DNA of 64,000 nt from an uncultured Clostridia bacterium (lineage in GTDB: Bacteria; Bacillota; Clostridia; TANB77; CAG-508), in assembly GCA_934167965.1 (NCBI GenBank), contig CAKPMJ010000001.1:62001-126000 (forward strand). Reading direction: 5' to 3'. Numbering within the stretch: the first letter of the stretch is position 1; each line of letters starts with the position of its first letter. The position numbers were made by a program, and so were the translations under genes. The notes beneath the pieces were generated by a model that was not told the DNA's origin, did no database searches, and worked only from the letters and a program-made list of their open reading frames with translations. Positions 53,134-62,686 of this stretch are shown piece after piece.

Positions 53134-54465
53134 ATGTCAAAACCAATAGTAGCGATAATAGGAAAACCTAATGTAGGAAAATCTACATTTTTTAATTATA
53201 TAGTAGGGAGTAGAATATCAATAGTAGAAGATACACCAGGAGTAACAAGAGATAGAATATATGCAGAAACAAACTGGAGAGGAAAAGACTTCACAGTAAT
53301 AGACACAGCAGGTATTGAACCAGAGTCAAATGATATAATAATATCTCAAATGAGAAGACAAGCTCAAATGGCAATTGAAATAGCAGATGTAATTGTGTTT
53401 TTAACAGATGTAAAGCAAGGAGTAACAGCAGCAGACCAAGAAATTGCATTAATGCTAAAAAAATCTAAAAAGCCGACAATACTTGTATGTAATAAAGTAG
53501 ATAGTTTTCAAAAATATCAAAATGAAATATATGAATTTTATAATTTAGGAATAGGAGAGCCATATGCTATATCTGCATCAAATGCACAAGGGATAGGAGA
53601 TGTATTAGATGCTATATACGAAAAATCACCAAAAGATGATAATGACAAAGATGATAATGAAAGAATAAAAGTGGCAGTAATAGGAAAGCCAAATGTAGGA
53701 AAATCTTCATTAGTAAACAAAATATTAGGAGAAGATAAAGCAATAGTAAGTGATATAGCAGGAACTACACGTGATGCAGTAGATTCATATTTTGAAAACC
53801 AAAAAGGAAAATATATTTTTATAGATACAGCTGGTATTAGAAGAAAAAGCAAAGTTACAGAATCTATAGAAAAATTTAGTGTAATGAGGTCATTATTGGC
53901 TATAGAAAGAGCAGATGTAGCATTAATGATGATTGATGCTAATGAAGGAGTTACTGACCAAGATGCTAAAATAGCAGGAGAGGCTCATGAAGCAGGAAAA
54001 GGTGTAATTATAGTAGTAAATAAATGGGACGAATATGAAAAAGAAACTGGTACAATGGAAGCTTATAAAAAACAAGTTTACAACAAATTATCTTATTTGT
54101 CATATGCACCAATAATATTTATATCTGCTAAAACAGGACAAAGAGTTGAAAAATTATTTGATATGATTAATGATGTTGCAGAACAAAATGCCAAGAGAAT
54201 ACCAACTTCAACACTAAATCAAGTTATAAATGAGGCTATAGCAATAGTTCAACCACCTACAGATAAAGGAAAAAGACTAAAAATATTCTATGGAACACAA
54301 GTTGCAACAAAGCCACCAACATTTATAATATTTGTTAACAAAAAGGAACTTTTCCATTTCTCATATGAGAGATATCTAGTAAATCAAATTAGGAAAGAAT
54401 TTGGACTTACAGGTACACCAGTTAGAGTAATTGTAAGAGAAAAGCTAGACAAGGAGATGGAATAA
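53134..54465 (+). CDS. der: Ribosome biogenesis GTPase Der (EngA)
   Basis: The product is 443 residues with two consecutive GTPase domains: GKPNVGKST (about 10-18), DTAG and NKVD in the first, and GKPNVGKSS (about 184-192), DTAGI and NKWD in the second. A C-terminal KH-like domain follows (about 355-440). It is essential for 50S subunit maturation and heads a run der-mgtE-tsaD-phosphoesterase-recG with short gaps. Confidence 0.97.
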   Translation: MSKPIVAIIGKPNVGKSTFFNYIVGSRISIVEDTPGVTRDRIYAETNWRGKDFTVIDTAGIEPESNDIIISQMRRQAQMAIEIADVIVFLTDVKQGVTAADQEIALMLKKSKKPTILVCNKVDSFQKYQNEIYEFYNLGIGEPYAISASNAQGIGDVLDAIYEKSPKDDNDKDDNERIKVAVIGKPNVGKSSLVNKILGEDKAIVSDIAGTTRDAVDSYFENQKGKYIFIDTAGIRRKSKVTESIEKFSVMRSLLAIERADVALMMIDANEGVTDQDAKIAGEAHEAGKGVIIVVNKWDEYEKETGTMEAYKKQVYNKLSYLSYAPIIFISAKTGQRVEKLFDMINDVAEQNAKRIPTSTLNQVINEAIAIVQPPTDKGKRLKIFYGTQVATKPPTFIIFVNKKELFHFSYERYLVNQIRKEFGLTGTPVRVIVREKLDKEME

Positions 54466-54493
54466 TAGAAAATTGAAGATAGGGGGATAATTA

Positions 54494-55870
54494 ATGGAAT
54501 TAGATATAGAAGATAAGATAGAAGATAAAATAATTGATTTAATTCAATACAAAAAAATGAATGAATTACATGAATTATTAGAAGATATAAATCCTGCAGA
54601 TTTTCCGGGCTTATTTGAAGATATGTCACAAGAATATATAAGTATAATATATAGACTACTATCAAAAGAAAAGGCCGCAGAAGTATTTGCAGAATTAGAC
54701 CCTGATGTACAAGAAAAATTAATAAATGTATTTACAGATAAAGAATTAAAATCTGTAATAGATGATTTATTTATGGATGATACAGTTGACTTAATTGAAG
54801 AGATGCCATCAAATGTTGTAAAAAGAATTTTGAAAAATATTAAGCCATCTGATAGAAAAATAATAAATGACCTTTTGAAATACCCAGAAGATAGTGCAGG
54901 AACAATTATGACAACAGAGTTTATCGATTTGAAAAAAGATATGACAGTTGAACAGGGCTTTCAAAAGATAAAAAAAATAGGATTAAAAAAAGAAACAGTT
55001 TATACATGTTATGTAGTAGATTCTTCAAGAAAATTAGTTGGATCTGTTGATATCAAAGAAATGTTAATTGCAGATAGAGATGACAGAATAGAAGATATTC
55101 TAGACGATAATGTTATAAGTGTATTAACAACTGAAGACAAAGAAGAAGTAGCCAAAATGTTTGATAAGTACAATTATGTGGCAATGCCAGTAGTAGATAA
55201 GGAAAATAGACTAGTTGGTATTGTAACAATAGATGATGCTATTGACGTATTACAAGATGAGAACACAGAGGACTTTGAAAAAATGGCAGCTATTCTTCCA
55301 AATGAAGATACTTATTTTAAAACGAAAGTAATTACACATGCTAAAAACAGAATAATGTGGTTATTAATTTTAATGCTTTCATCAACTTTTACAGGATTGA
55401 TAATAGAAAGATTTCAAAGTGCAATTGCAGCAGTGCCATTACTTGCTACATTTATGACAATGATATCAGGAACTGGTGGAAATTGCGGTTCACAAAGTTC
55501 AACTCTTATAATAAGAGGTTTGGTATTAAATGAAATAAAATTAACAGATATATTTAAAGCTATATGGAAAGAATTTAGAGTTGCTTTAATTGTAGGAATA
55601 ATATTAGCAGCTGTTACAGGTCTAAGGATATATTTACAGTATCAAGGAAGCTTAGGATTAGATTATACATTAAAATTAGCAGAAGTTGTTGGAATTACAT
55701 TAATTTTAACTGCTGTTATTGCTGAATTTATGGGATGTGTTTTACCAATGCTTGCTAAAAAGTTAAATTTAGACCCAGCAATTATGGCATCACCATTAAT
55801 TACAACAATTGTTGATTTGTGCTCAATGTTGGTGTTCTTTAATGTTGCTGTGTCTGTTATGGGATTATGA
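54494..55870 (+). CDS. mgtE: Magnesium transporter MgtE
   Basis: At 458 residues it has an N-terminal superhelical Mg-sensing domain (about 20-130), a pair of CBS domains (about 135-255) and five membrane helices (about 290-458). Typical segments are EDSAGTIMTTEFIDL, FDKYNYVAMPVVDKENRLVGIVTIDDAIDVLQDE and MISGTGGNCGSQSSTLIIRGL near the pore. The channel closes when cytosolic Mg is high. No M-box riboswitch fits in the 28-base gap upstream. Confidence 0.95.
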   Translation: MELDIEDKIEDKIIDLIQYKKMNELHELLEDINPADFPGLFEDMSQEYISIIYRLLSKEKAAEVFAELDPDVQEKLINVFTDKELKSVIDDLFMDDTVDLIEEMPSNVVKRILKNIKPSDRKIINDLLKYPEDSAGTIMTTEFIDLKKDMTVEQGFQKIKKIGLKKETVYTCYVVDSSRKLVGSVDIKEMLIADRDDRIEDILDDNVISVLTTEDKEEVAKMFDKYNYVAMPVVDKENRLVGIVTIDDAIDVLQDENTEDFEKMAAILPNEDTYFKTKVITHAKNRIMWLLILMLSSTFTGLIIERFQSAIAAVPLLATFMTMISGTGGNCGSQSSTLIIRGLVLNEIKLTDIFKAIWKEFRVALIVGIILAAVTGLRIYLQYQGSLGLDYTLKLAEVVGITLILTAVIAEFMGCVLPMLAKKLNLDPAIMASPLITTIVDLCSMLVFFNVAVSVMGL

Positions 55871-55887
55871 TATAAAAAAGGAGAAAA

Positions 55888-56886
55888 ATGAAAGATATAA
55901 TAACTTTAGGAATTGAATCGAGTTGTGATGAAACATCAGTAGCTGTAGTAAAAAATGGTAGAGAAATTTTATCAAATATAATAGACACCCAAATACCAAT
56001 ACACGAAAAATACGGAGGAGTAGTTCCTGAAATAGCCTCAAGAAATCATATAGAGGCTATTTCAAGAGTTACAAAAAAAGCATTAGAAGAAGCAAAAATA
56101 ACATTTGATGAAATAGATGCAGTAACGCCTACTTATGGACCAGGATTAGTAGGAGCTTTATTAGTTGGTGTATCATATGCAAAGGCACTAAGTTTTGCTA
56201 TAAATAAGCCATTAGTTGGAGTAAACCACATTCAAGGTCATATTGCAGCAAATTATATAACATATAAAGAATTAGAACCACCATTTTTGTGTGTTCTTAT
56301 TTCTGGTGGAAATACGCAAATAGTAAATGTAAAAAGCTATACCGACTTTGAGATATTAGGGAAGACACGTGATGATGCAATAGGAGAAGCATTTGATAAG
56401 GTAGCAAGAGTTGTAGGTTTAGGATATCCAGGTGGACCTAAAGTAGATAAGCTAGCAAAAGAAGGAAATCCAGTATATAAATTACCAAAAACACATTTTG
56501 AAAATAGTTTAGATTTTAGCTTTAGTGGAATAAAAACAGCAGTTATAAATTTAAATCACAATACTCCAAATATAAATAAAGCAGATTTATGTGCAAGTTT
56601 TGAAAGTACAGTAACAGATGTATTAATAGAAAATATAAAAATAGCATTAAAACAAACAGGAAGTACTAAACTTGCTATAGCAGGTGGAGTATCTGCCAAT
56701 TCTTATATTAGAAAAGCAGTATTAAATTTAGAAAAAGAAATCCAAAATTTAAAAGTATATATGCCTGATATGAAACTATGTACAGATAATGCAGCCATGA
56801 TAGCATCAGCAGGGTATTATAATTTTGCAGCAGGAAAAAGAGATGAACTTGATTTAAATGCAATACCAAATCTAAAATTAAACTAA
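55888..56886 (+). CDS. tsaD: tRNA N6-threonylcarbamoyladenosine synthase TsaD
   Basis: The protein is 332 residues. The ASKHA signature is LGIESSCDETSVAVV, the metal-binding His pair is in NHIQGHIAANY and the nucleotide motif is VLISGGNTQIV, with the conserved GYPGGPKVDKLA and AGGVSANSYIR. It transfers the threonylcarbamoyl group to A37 with TsaB and TsaE, whose genes are at 8.9-10 kb. Confidence 0.97.
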   Translation: MKDIITLGIESSCDETSVAVVKNGREILSNIIDTQIPIHEKYGGVVPEIASRNHIEAISRVTKKALEEAKITFDEIDAVTPTYGPGLVGALLVGVSYAKALSFAINKPLVGVNHIQGHIAANYITYKELEPPFLCVLISGGNTQIVNVKSYTDFEILGKTRDDAIGEAFDKVARVVGLGYPGGPKVDKLAKEGNPVYKLPKTHFENSLDFSFSGIKTAVINLNHNTPNINKADLCASFESTVTDVLIENIKIALKQTGSTKLAIAGGVSANSYIRKAVLNLEKEIQNLKVYMPDMKLCTDNAAMIASAGYYNFAAGKRDELDLNAIPNLKLN

Positions 56887-56899
56887 AGGGGGGATTAAA

Positions 56900-57613
56900 G
56901 TGTCTTTATTTGTTATAGGAGATTTACATTTAGCATTAAATGAAGATAAGCCAATGAATATTTTTGGAGATAATTGGCTAAATCATGACGAAAAAATAAA
57001 AAAAGATTGGGAGTCAAAAGTTACAGAAAAAGACACTGTAATTCTTGTTGGAGATTTTTCATGGTCTATGCATTTAAAGGATACAATAAAAGATTTTGAA
57101 TTTTTAAATAGTTTGCCAGGCAAAAAGATTTTATTAAAGGGAAATCATGATTTATGGTGGACAACCGTAACAAACATGAAAAACTTTTTGAAAGAAAATA
57201 ATTTTCAAAATATAGATTTTTTACACAACAACAGTTTTTTAATAGAAAACAAAATCATAACAGGAACGAGAGGATGGACTTTAAATACAGAAGATCCGGA
57301 AAATAGTAAAAAAATAATAAAAAGAGAATGTATGAGACTCAAAATGTCAATTGAACAAGGAATTAAACTATATGGGGAGGACAAGGAAATAATAGTTTTT
57401 ATGCATTACCCTCCAATTACAAATATAAATGTGTCAAAAAATGAAACGACAGATTTTATAAAGATTATGATGGATTATAACATAAAGAGGTGCTTTTATG
57501 GACATCTACATGGTAATTCTATTAAAGATGCTGTAGAGCAAAATATAAATGGAATAGAACTAAAATTAGTTAGCAGTGATGGACTAGATTTTAAATTATT
57601 TCAAATAAAATAG
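56900..57613 (+). CDS. Metallophosphoesterase
   Basis: A calcineurin-like phosphoesterase of 237 residues starting at GTG with GGGGGG 9 bases upstream. The five metal motifs are present: GDLHLAL, GDFSWSM, KGNHDLWW, MHYPP and GHLHGNS. The substrate is not known. It lies between tsaD and recG with gaps of 13 and 11 bases. Confidence 0.9.
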   Translation: MSLFVIGDLHLALNEDKPMNIFGDNWLNHDEKIKKDWESKVTEKDTVILVGDFSWSMHLKDTIKDFEFLNSLPGKKILLKGNHDLWWTTVTNMKNFLKENNFQNIDFLHNNSFLIENKIITGTRGWTLNTEDPENSKKIIKRECMRLKMSIEQGIKLYGEDKEIIVFMHYPPITNINVSKNETTDFIKIMMDYNIKRCFYGHLHGNSIKDAVEQNINGIELKLVSSDGLDFKLFQIK

Positions 57614-57624
57614 AAAGGGATAAT

Positions 57625-59670
57625 ATGGTTGATTTAAATAAAGAAGTACAATACATAAAAAATGTTGGACCAAATAGAGTAAAGCTTTTAAATAAATTAA
57701 ATATATTTACACTAGGTGATTTAATAACATATTTTCCTAGAAACCATGAGGATAGGAGTATTCCTAAAAAGATTGCAGAAACAACAGATGGAGAAGAAGT
57801 TTTGATAAAAGCAACTGCAATTACAAAAGTAACTGAAATGAGAACAAGAAGAATGACAATATATAAACTAGTTGTAAGAGACGACACAGGAGTATGTACA
57901 ATAACGTGGTTTAACCAAAAATACTTAAAAGACAAAATAAAAATTGGAAATACATATCACTTTTTTGGAAAAATAGAAAATAAATTAGGCAGAATAGAAA
58001 TGAATTCACCTGTATTTGAAGAAGAGGGAGTAGAAAAAAATACTGGTAGAATAGTTCCTATATACCCATCTACATTTAATCTTTCACAAAACATGTTAAG
58101 AAAAGTAATGGAATCAGGAATAAATGAAGTATATGGAAAATTAGAAGAAACATTGCCTGAATACATATTAGAGAAATATAAATTGCTAGAAATTAATGAA
58201 GCAATAAAAAATATACATTTTCCAGAAAGTAACTCTGATTTTATAAGAGCAAAAAATAGGCTTGTGTTTGAAGAACTACTTGGAGTACAATTAGCTCTTT
58301 TAAATTTAAGAGAGGGATATAATGTAGAGAAAAAAGGTATTAAATTCAATAAAGATGTAAAGATGAATGATATTATAGACACATTGCCATTTAAATTAAC
58401 TAATGCACAACTTCGAGTATTAAAAGAAATAAATGATAATATGGAATCAGAAAAAACAATGAATAGATTGTTGCAAGGAGATGTTGGTTCTGGAAAAACA
58501 GTAGTAAGTATTATTTCAGCATATAAAGCAGTAAAAAGTGGCTACCAAGTAGCTATAATGGCGCCTACAGCTATACTTGCAGATCAACACTTGAAGAACT
58601 TCGAAAAAACATTGAAAAATTTTAATATAAAATGTGAGTTATTGATATCAAGTGTTACTAAAAAGAAAAAAGAAGATATTTTGCAAAGATTAGCTAATGG
58701 CGAAATTGATATATTAATTGGTACACATGCTATTTTAGAAGAAAATGTTGTATTTAATAATTTAGGATTAGTTGTTACAGATGAGCAACATAGATTTGGT
58801 GTAAAGCAACGTGCTAAAATAGTAGCAAAAGGAAATAATCCAGATGTTATAGTTATGTCTGCAACTCCAATACCAAGAACTTTAGCACTTATTCTTTATG
58901 GTGACTTAGATATTTCTATAATAGATGAATTACCACCAAACAGAAAGAAAATAGATACATTTGCAGTTACAAAAGAATATGAAGAAAGAGTAAATAATTT
59001 TGTAAAAAAACAAATAAATGAGGGCAGACAAGCATATATTGTATGTCCATTAGTTGAAGACAGTGAGGAGCTAGATTTAAAGTCAGTTACAGCATTATAT
59101 GAAAAATATAAAAATGAAGTATTTTCAGAATATAAAGTGGAGTATTTACATGGAAAGATGAAAGCAAAAGATAAAGATGAAATTATGAATAGATTTAAAG
59201 ATGGTCAAATAGATATATTAATTTCTACAACGGTTATTGAAGTTGGAGTAGATGTTCCAAATAGTAGTATAATGGTAGTAGAAAATGCAGAAAGATTTGG
59301 ACTTGCTCAACTTCATCAGCTTCGTGGTAGAGTGGGAAGAGGAGAATATCAATCATACTGTATTTTGAAATATGAGGGAAAAGGAAAAAACACCAAAGAA
59401 AGAATGAAAATAATGTGTCAAACTAATGATGGATTTGTTATTTCAGAAAAAGATTTAGAGTTACGTGGTTCAGGAGACTTTTTCGGTACAGCACAACATG
59501 GACTTCCAGAACTTAAGATTGCGAATTTGTTTGAGGACATACAGGAACTAAAAGTAATTCAAGAGCTTGCTCAAAAAATCATTAGTGATGATCCTCTTTT
59601 GGAACAAGAGAAAAATTATAGATTAAAGAAATTAGTTGAAAATAAATTTACGAACAGAATTGAAATTTAG
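57625..59670 (+). CDS. recG: ATP-dependent DNA helicase RecG
   Basis: A superfamily 2 helicase of 681 residues. The N-terminal wedge/OB domain (about 1-230) includes VQYIKNVGPNRVKLLNKLNI and FNQKYLKDKIKIG. The helicase motifs are LLQGDVGSGKT (Walker A), TDEQHRFGVKQR (DEQH box), SATPIPRTLAL and the C-terminal QLRGRVGRG. It regresses stalled replication forks and processes recombination intermediates. Confidence 0.97.
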   Translation: MVDLNKEVQYIKNVGPNRVKLLNKLNIFTLGDLITYFPRNHEDRSIPKKIAETTDGEEVLIKATAITKVTEMRTRRMTIYKLVVRDDTGVCTITWFNQKYLKDKIKIGNTYHFFGKIENKLGRIEMNSPVFEEEGVEKNTGRIVPIYPSTFNLSQNMLRKVMESGINEVYGKLEETLPEYILEKYKLLEINEAIKNIHFPESNSDFIRAKNRLVFEELLGVQLALLNLREGYNVEKKGIKFNKDVKMNDIIDTLPFKLTNAQLRVLKEINDNMESEKTMNRLLQGDVGSGKTVVSIISAYKAVKSGYQVAIMAPTAILADQHLKNFEKTLKNFNIKCELLISSVTKKKKEDILQRLANGEIDILIGTHAILEENVVFNNLGLVVTDEQHRFGVKQRAKIVAKGNNPDVIVMSATPIPRTLALILYGDLDISIIDELPPNRKKIDTFAVTKEYEERVNNFVKKQINEGRQAYIVCPLVEDSEELDLKSVTALYEKYKNEVFSEYKVEYLHGKMKAKDKDEIMNRFKDGQIDILISTTVIEVGVDVPNSSIMVVENAERFGLAQLHQLRGRVGRGEYQSYCILKYEGKGKNTKERMKIMCQTNDGFVISEKDLELRGSGDFFGTAQHGLPELKIANLFEDIQELKVIQELAQKIISDDPLLEQEKNYRLKKLVENKFTNRIEI

Positions 59671-59681
59671 GAGTGAAATAT

Positions 59682-59873
59682 ATGTTACAAATTGTTTTGA
59701 AATTAATTGGACTTATTTTTGTTTTAGCAGGAATTATAATGGTTTATGATGCTAGAATTTTGACTAGGAATTGGTTTAGTTTTGGTGACCAAAATGAGGC
59801 TTCTACAGGATTTAAAATTTTAGGTGCTTTAGTTTGCATTATTGGGGCTGTTATAGTATACTTTAATAGATAA
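59682..59873 (+). CDS. Small two-helix membrane protein
   Basis: The product is 63 residues from the ATG at 59682, with AGGAG 9 bases upstream; a GTG at 59673 overlaps that site. Two helices flank a polar loop (RILTRNWFSFGDQNEASTG). It follows recG by 11 bases and is probably cotranscribed. The function is unknown. Confidence 0.6.
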   Translation: MLQIVLKLIGLIFVLAGIIMVYDARILTRNWFSFGDQNEASTGFKILGALVCIIGAVIVYFNR

Positions 59874-59875
59874 CA

Positions 59876-59910
59876 AAAAATACCAAAGGTTAAATACCTT
59901 TGATATTTTT
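59876..59910. terminator. Bidirectional terminator between recG operon and tRNA-Leu
   Basis: AAAAATACCAAAGGT pairs with ACCTTTGATATTTTT (one mismatch) around TAAAT, with T-runs on both strands. Confidence 0.88.
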
Positions 59911-59916
59911 TATGTT

Positions 59917-60000
59917 TGGTGCGGATGAAGGGACTTGAACCCCCACACCATTGGTACTGGTTCCTAAGACCAGCGCGTCTGCCAATTCCGCCACATCCGC
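59917..60000 (-). tRNA. tRNA-Leu (anticodon TAG)
   Basis: On the minus strand the acceptor is GCGGATG/CATCCGC with encoded ACCA. The anticodon stem TGGT/ACCA holds loop CTTAGGA, giving TAG (plus-strand 59964-59966). It has a long variable arm and T arm GGGTTCAAGTCCC. Confidence 0.96.
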
Positions 60001-60083
60001 AAATCAATTACAAAATATATATTAACACAAACATAAATATATGTCAATAGATTTTTTGAAAAAAATAATAATGGAGGATTACA

Positions 60084-61461
60084 ATGAATATACCAGTAGA
60101 GAAAAATAATGAGTATATAGTAGATATAGTAGATAATGGCTATGAAGGAGAAGGTATAGCAAAAATAGATGGGTTTACAATATTTATTCCAAATAGTATA
60201 AAGGGAGAAAAAATAAAGATATTAATAGTTAAAGTCTTGAGTTCACATGCATTTGGAAAAATAGTAGATATATTAGAACCATCAAAACATAGAATTAAGT
60301 CTGATTGCAGTACATATAAAAGATGCGGAGGATGCAACCTAAGACATATTGATTATGAGGAAACATTAAATATAAAACAAAATGCAGTACAGAGTTTAGT
60401 CAATAAGACTTTAGAAAATAAGATAGAAGTAAAACCAACTTGGGGAATGGGAAACCCATATCATTATAGAAATAAGTTGCAATTTCCAGTAGGAATAGAT
60501 AAAAAACGGAGAACCTGTAATGGGAGTATTTGCTAATAGAACCCATGAAATTATTCCAGTAGAAAATTGTATGATACAAAGTGAATATGCTCAACAATTA
60601 GCTAGATATGTAATTGATATCATAAAAAAATATAAAATAACCATTTACAATGAAAATACACAAAAAGGATTAATTAGGCACATAGTTATAAAAACAGGAT
60701 TTAGAACAAATGAAATGATGCTAATTTTGGTAATGAACGGAAAAGAGTTACCAAATGCAAAATATATTGCAAATGATCTAAAAGAAAACTTTAAAAATTT
60801 AAAAACAATAGTTGTTAATTCAAACATGAAAAATACAAATGTGATTTTAGGAAGAGATAATCAAGTTATATATGGAGATGGATATATTAACGATATATTA
60901 GGAGATTTTGAATTTAAAATATCACCTAATTCATTTTATCAAGTAAACCCTGTTCAAGCAGAGGCACTTTATAACATAGCAATTGAATCAGCTAATATTA
61001 CAAAAGAAGATGTTGTTTTTGATTTATACTGTGGAATAGGTACAATTTCTTTGTTCGCTGCAAAATATGCAAAAAAGGTGTATGGAGTTGAAATAGTTGA
61101 ACAAGCAATAGAAGACGCAAAAGAAAATGCTGTGTTTAATAAAGTTGATAATGTAGAATTTATTGCTGGAGATACAGAAAAGATTTTAGATGATTTGATT
61201 AATGTAGAGAATATTATCCCTAATGTAGTTATTGTAGATCCTCCTCGTAAAGGATTAGATAGAACATCAATTAATAATTTATTAAAGATTTTACCTAAAA
61301 AGATTATTTATGTTAGTTGTAATCCCGCTTCTTTGGTAAGAGATCTATCTCTACTTGAGTCTGATTATGATATCAACATGATTCAGCCAGTTGATATGTT
61401 TCCGTTTACTAGTCATGTGGAGTGCGTAGCAGTGTTACAACTAAAGAAAGACATATATTAA
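60084..61461 (+). pseudogene. 23S rRNA (uracil-C5)-methyltransferase (RlmD/RumA type), interrupted by a +1 frameshift
   Basis: The first frame (60084-60536) has a TRAM domain and the iron-sulfur cluster motif CSTYKRCGGCNLRHIDYE. An A6 run (60501-60506) shifts the frame to a stop; with A5 it would read GIDKNGEPVMGVFANRTHE and continue to 61461. The second frame has the SAM site FDLYCGIGTISLFAAKYA, the DPPRKGLD motif and the catalytic Cys in YVSCNPASLVRDL. The intact protein would be about 458 residues. It is either real or an assembly slip, in the same style as mutS. Confidence 0.88.
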
Positions 61462-61478
61462 AAGGAGATGAAAAGCAA

Positions 61479-61538
61479 ATGAAAATATTAATGGGAACAA
61501 AAAATCCAGGAAAAATAGAAGGTGTAAACAAACTATGA
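61479..61538 (+). pseudogene. N-terminal stub of an inosine/xanthosine triphosphatase-like gene
   Basis: AAAGGAG precedes ATG and 19 codons reading MKILMGTKNPGKIEGVNKL, then TGA. This is the start of the YjjX/DUF84 (NTPase) family (GTKNPxKIEGVK), cut off at once. The TGA overlaps the start of the 5'-nucleotidase gene (CTATGA). It is probably a deletion remnant that now donates translational coupling. Confidence 0.55.
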
Positions 61539-62104
61539 AAATAGGAATAGATTTAGATGGAGTAGTTATAGATAGCGAAACAACTTTTAGAACATACGAA
61601 GAAATCTATGATATAGATATATTAAAAGGAAATAACTTGATAGATAGAAAAGAACCAAAATTTCAAACAAGATATAATTGGACGAGTGAGCAAGAAAAAG
61701 AATTTATAAAAAAATATTTCTTAAAAGTATCAAAAGAAAGTAATTTAATGTCAGGATTTATAGGCGTGTATAATTTATTAAAAGAACAAGGACATGAGTT
61801 TGTAGTCATTACTGCAAGAGGTGGATTTATAAAAGAAATGAAAGATGATGCAATAAGATTATTGGATAAAAATAATATTAAATTTGATAAGTATTATTGG
61901 AATGTTGAAGACAAATTAGAAATTTGTAAAAACGAAAAAGTAGATATTATGATTGATGATGATTGGAGAATCATAAAGAAGTTAGCAGATGATAAGATAC
62001 GTACATTGTATTTTAGAGATACAAACTTAATGAAATTAGAAGAAAATGACTATATCAAAGAAGTTAATAATTGGGGCGATGTATACAGATATATTAAAAT
62101 ATAG
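61535..62104 (+). CDS. 5'-nucleotidase, NT5C-type HAD phosphatase
   Basis: The protein is 189 residues. HAD motif I is IGIDLDGVVIDSE (about 3-15), motif II is VVITARGG and motif IV is DIMIDDDWRI. The order and spacing suit the deoxyribonucleotidase NT5C family. It has no ribosome binding site of its own except through the preceding stub, whose stop overlaps the ATG. It probably dephosphorylates deoxynucleoside monophosphates. Confidence 0.85.
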   Translation: MKIGIDLDGVVIDSETTFRTYEEIYDIDILKGNNLIDRKEPKFQTRYNWTSEQEKEFIKKYFLKVSKESNLMSGFIGVYNLLKEQGHEFVVITARGGFIKEMKDDAIRLLDKNNIKFDKYYWNVEDKLEICKNEKVDIMIDDDWRIIKKLADDKIRTLYFRDTNLMKLEENDYIKEVNNWGDVYRYIKI

Positions 62105-62140
62105 ATTAATGGCATATAATGACATATGGAGGATCTTTAT

Positions 62141-62683
62141 ATGCATTATATAAAAGTCAATTACATAAGAGACAGTAAGGCAATTTTGATATTATCTAAA
62201 GGAAAACGAGAAATATTCGAAACAGAAGCATTTGTGGGAAAAAATGGAATTACAACAAATCATATAGAGGGAGACGGAAAAACACCATTAGGAATTTATG
62301 AATTGGGAATAGTTTTTGGAACCCATCCAATAGAAGAAGTACAAATTGGGAATTATATTCAAATAAATGATGAATTATATTGGGTTGATGATATTGATTC
62401 TAAATATTATAATAAATTAGTCAATATTAAAAATGTAAAAAAAGATTGGACATCGGCTGAACACCTTATAGATTACCCAAAGAGATATGAATATGCAATT
62501 GAAATAAAAACAAACCTACAAAATATAAAAGGAAAAGGTAGTGCAATATTCTTGCATTGTAGTATAAACGAGCCAACACATGGATGTATTGCTATAGATA
62601 GAGAAGCTATGAAAAAAATAATTAATTTTATAAAAAGTGAAGGTAAAGATAATTTAAATATACAAATAAGTAAAGGAATGTAA
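62141..62683 (+). CDS. L,D-transpeptidase (YkuD-like)
   Basis: About 180 residues from the ATG at 62141, with GGAGG 8 bases upstream; the frame begins 15 bases earlier across the ribosome binding site. The catalytic motif is FLHCSINEPTHGCIAI, with His and Cys of HxxxxxxxHGC (about residue 155). EGDGKTPLGIYELG is the other typical YkuD block. No signal peptide is seen, so either the start is atypical or the enzyme is exported another way. It forms or trims 3-3 peptidoglycan crosslinks. It lies 3 bases before murI. Confidence 0.88.
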   Translation: MHYIKVNYIRDSKAILILSKGKREIFETEAFVGKNGITTNHIEGDGKTPLGIYELGIVFGTHPIEEVQIGNYIQINDELYWVDDIDSKYYNKLVNIKNVKKDWTSAEHLIDYPKRYEYAIEIKTNLQNIKGKGSAIFLHCSINEPTHGCIAIDREAMKKIINFIKSEGKDNLNIQISKGM

Positions 62684-62686
62684 ATT

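Noticed and set aside
54466..54493. Magnesium riboswitch before mgtE
   Set aside because: The gap to der is only 28 bases, too short for an M-box.
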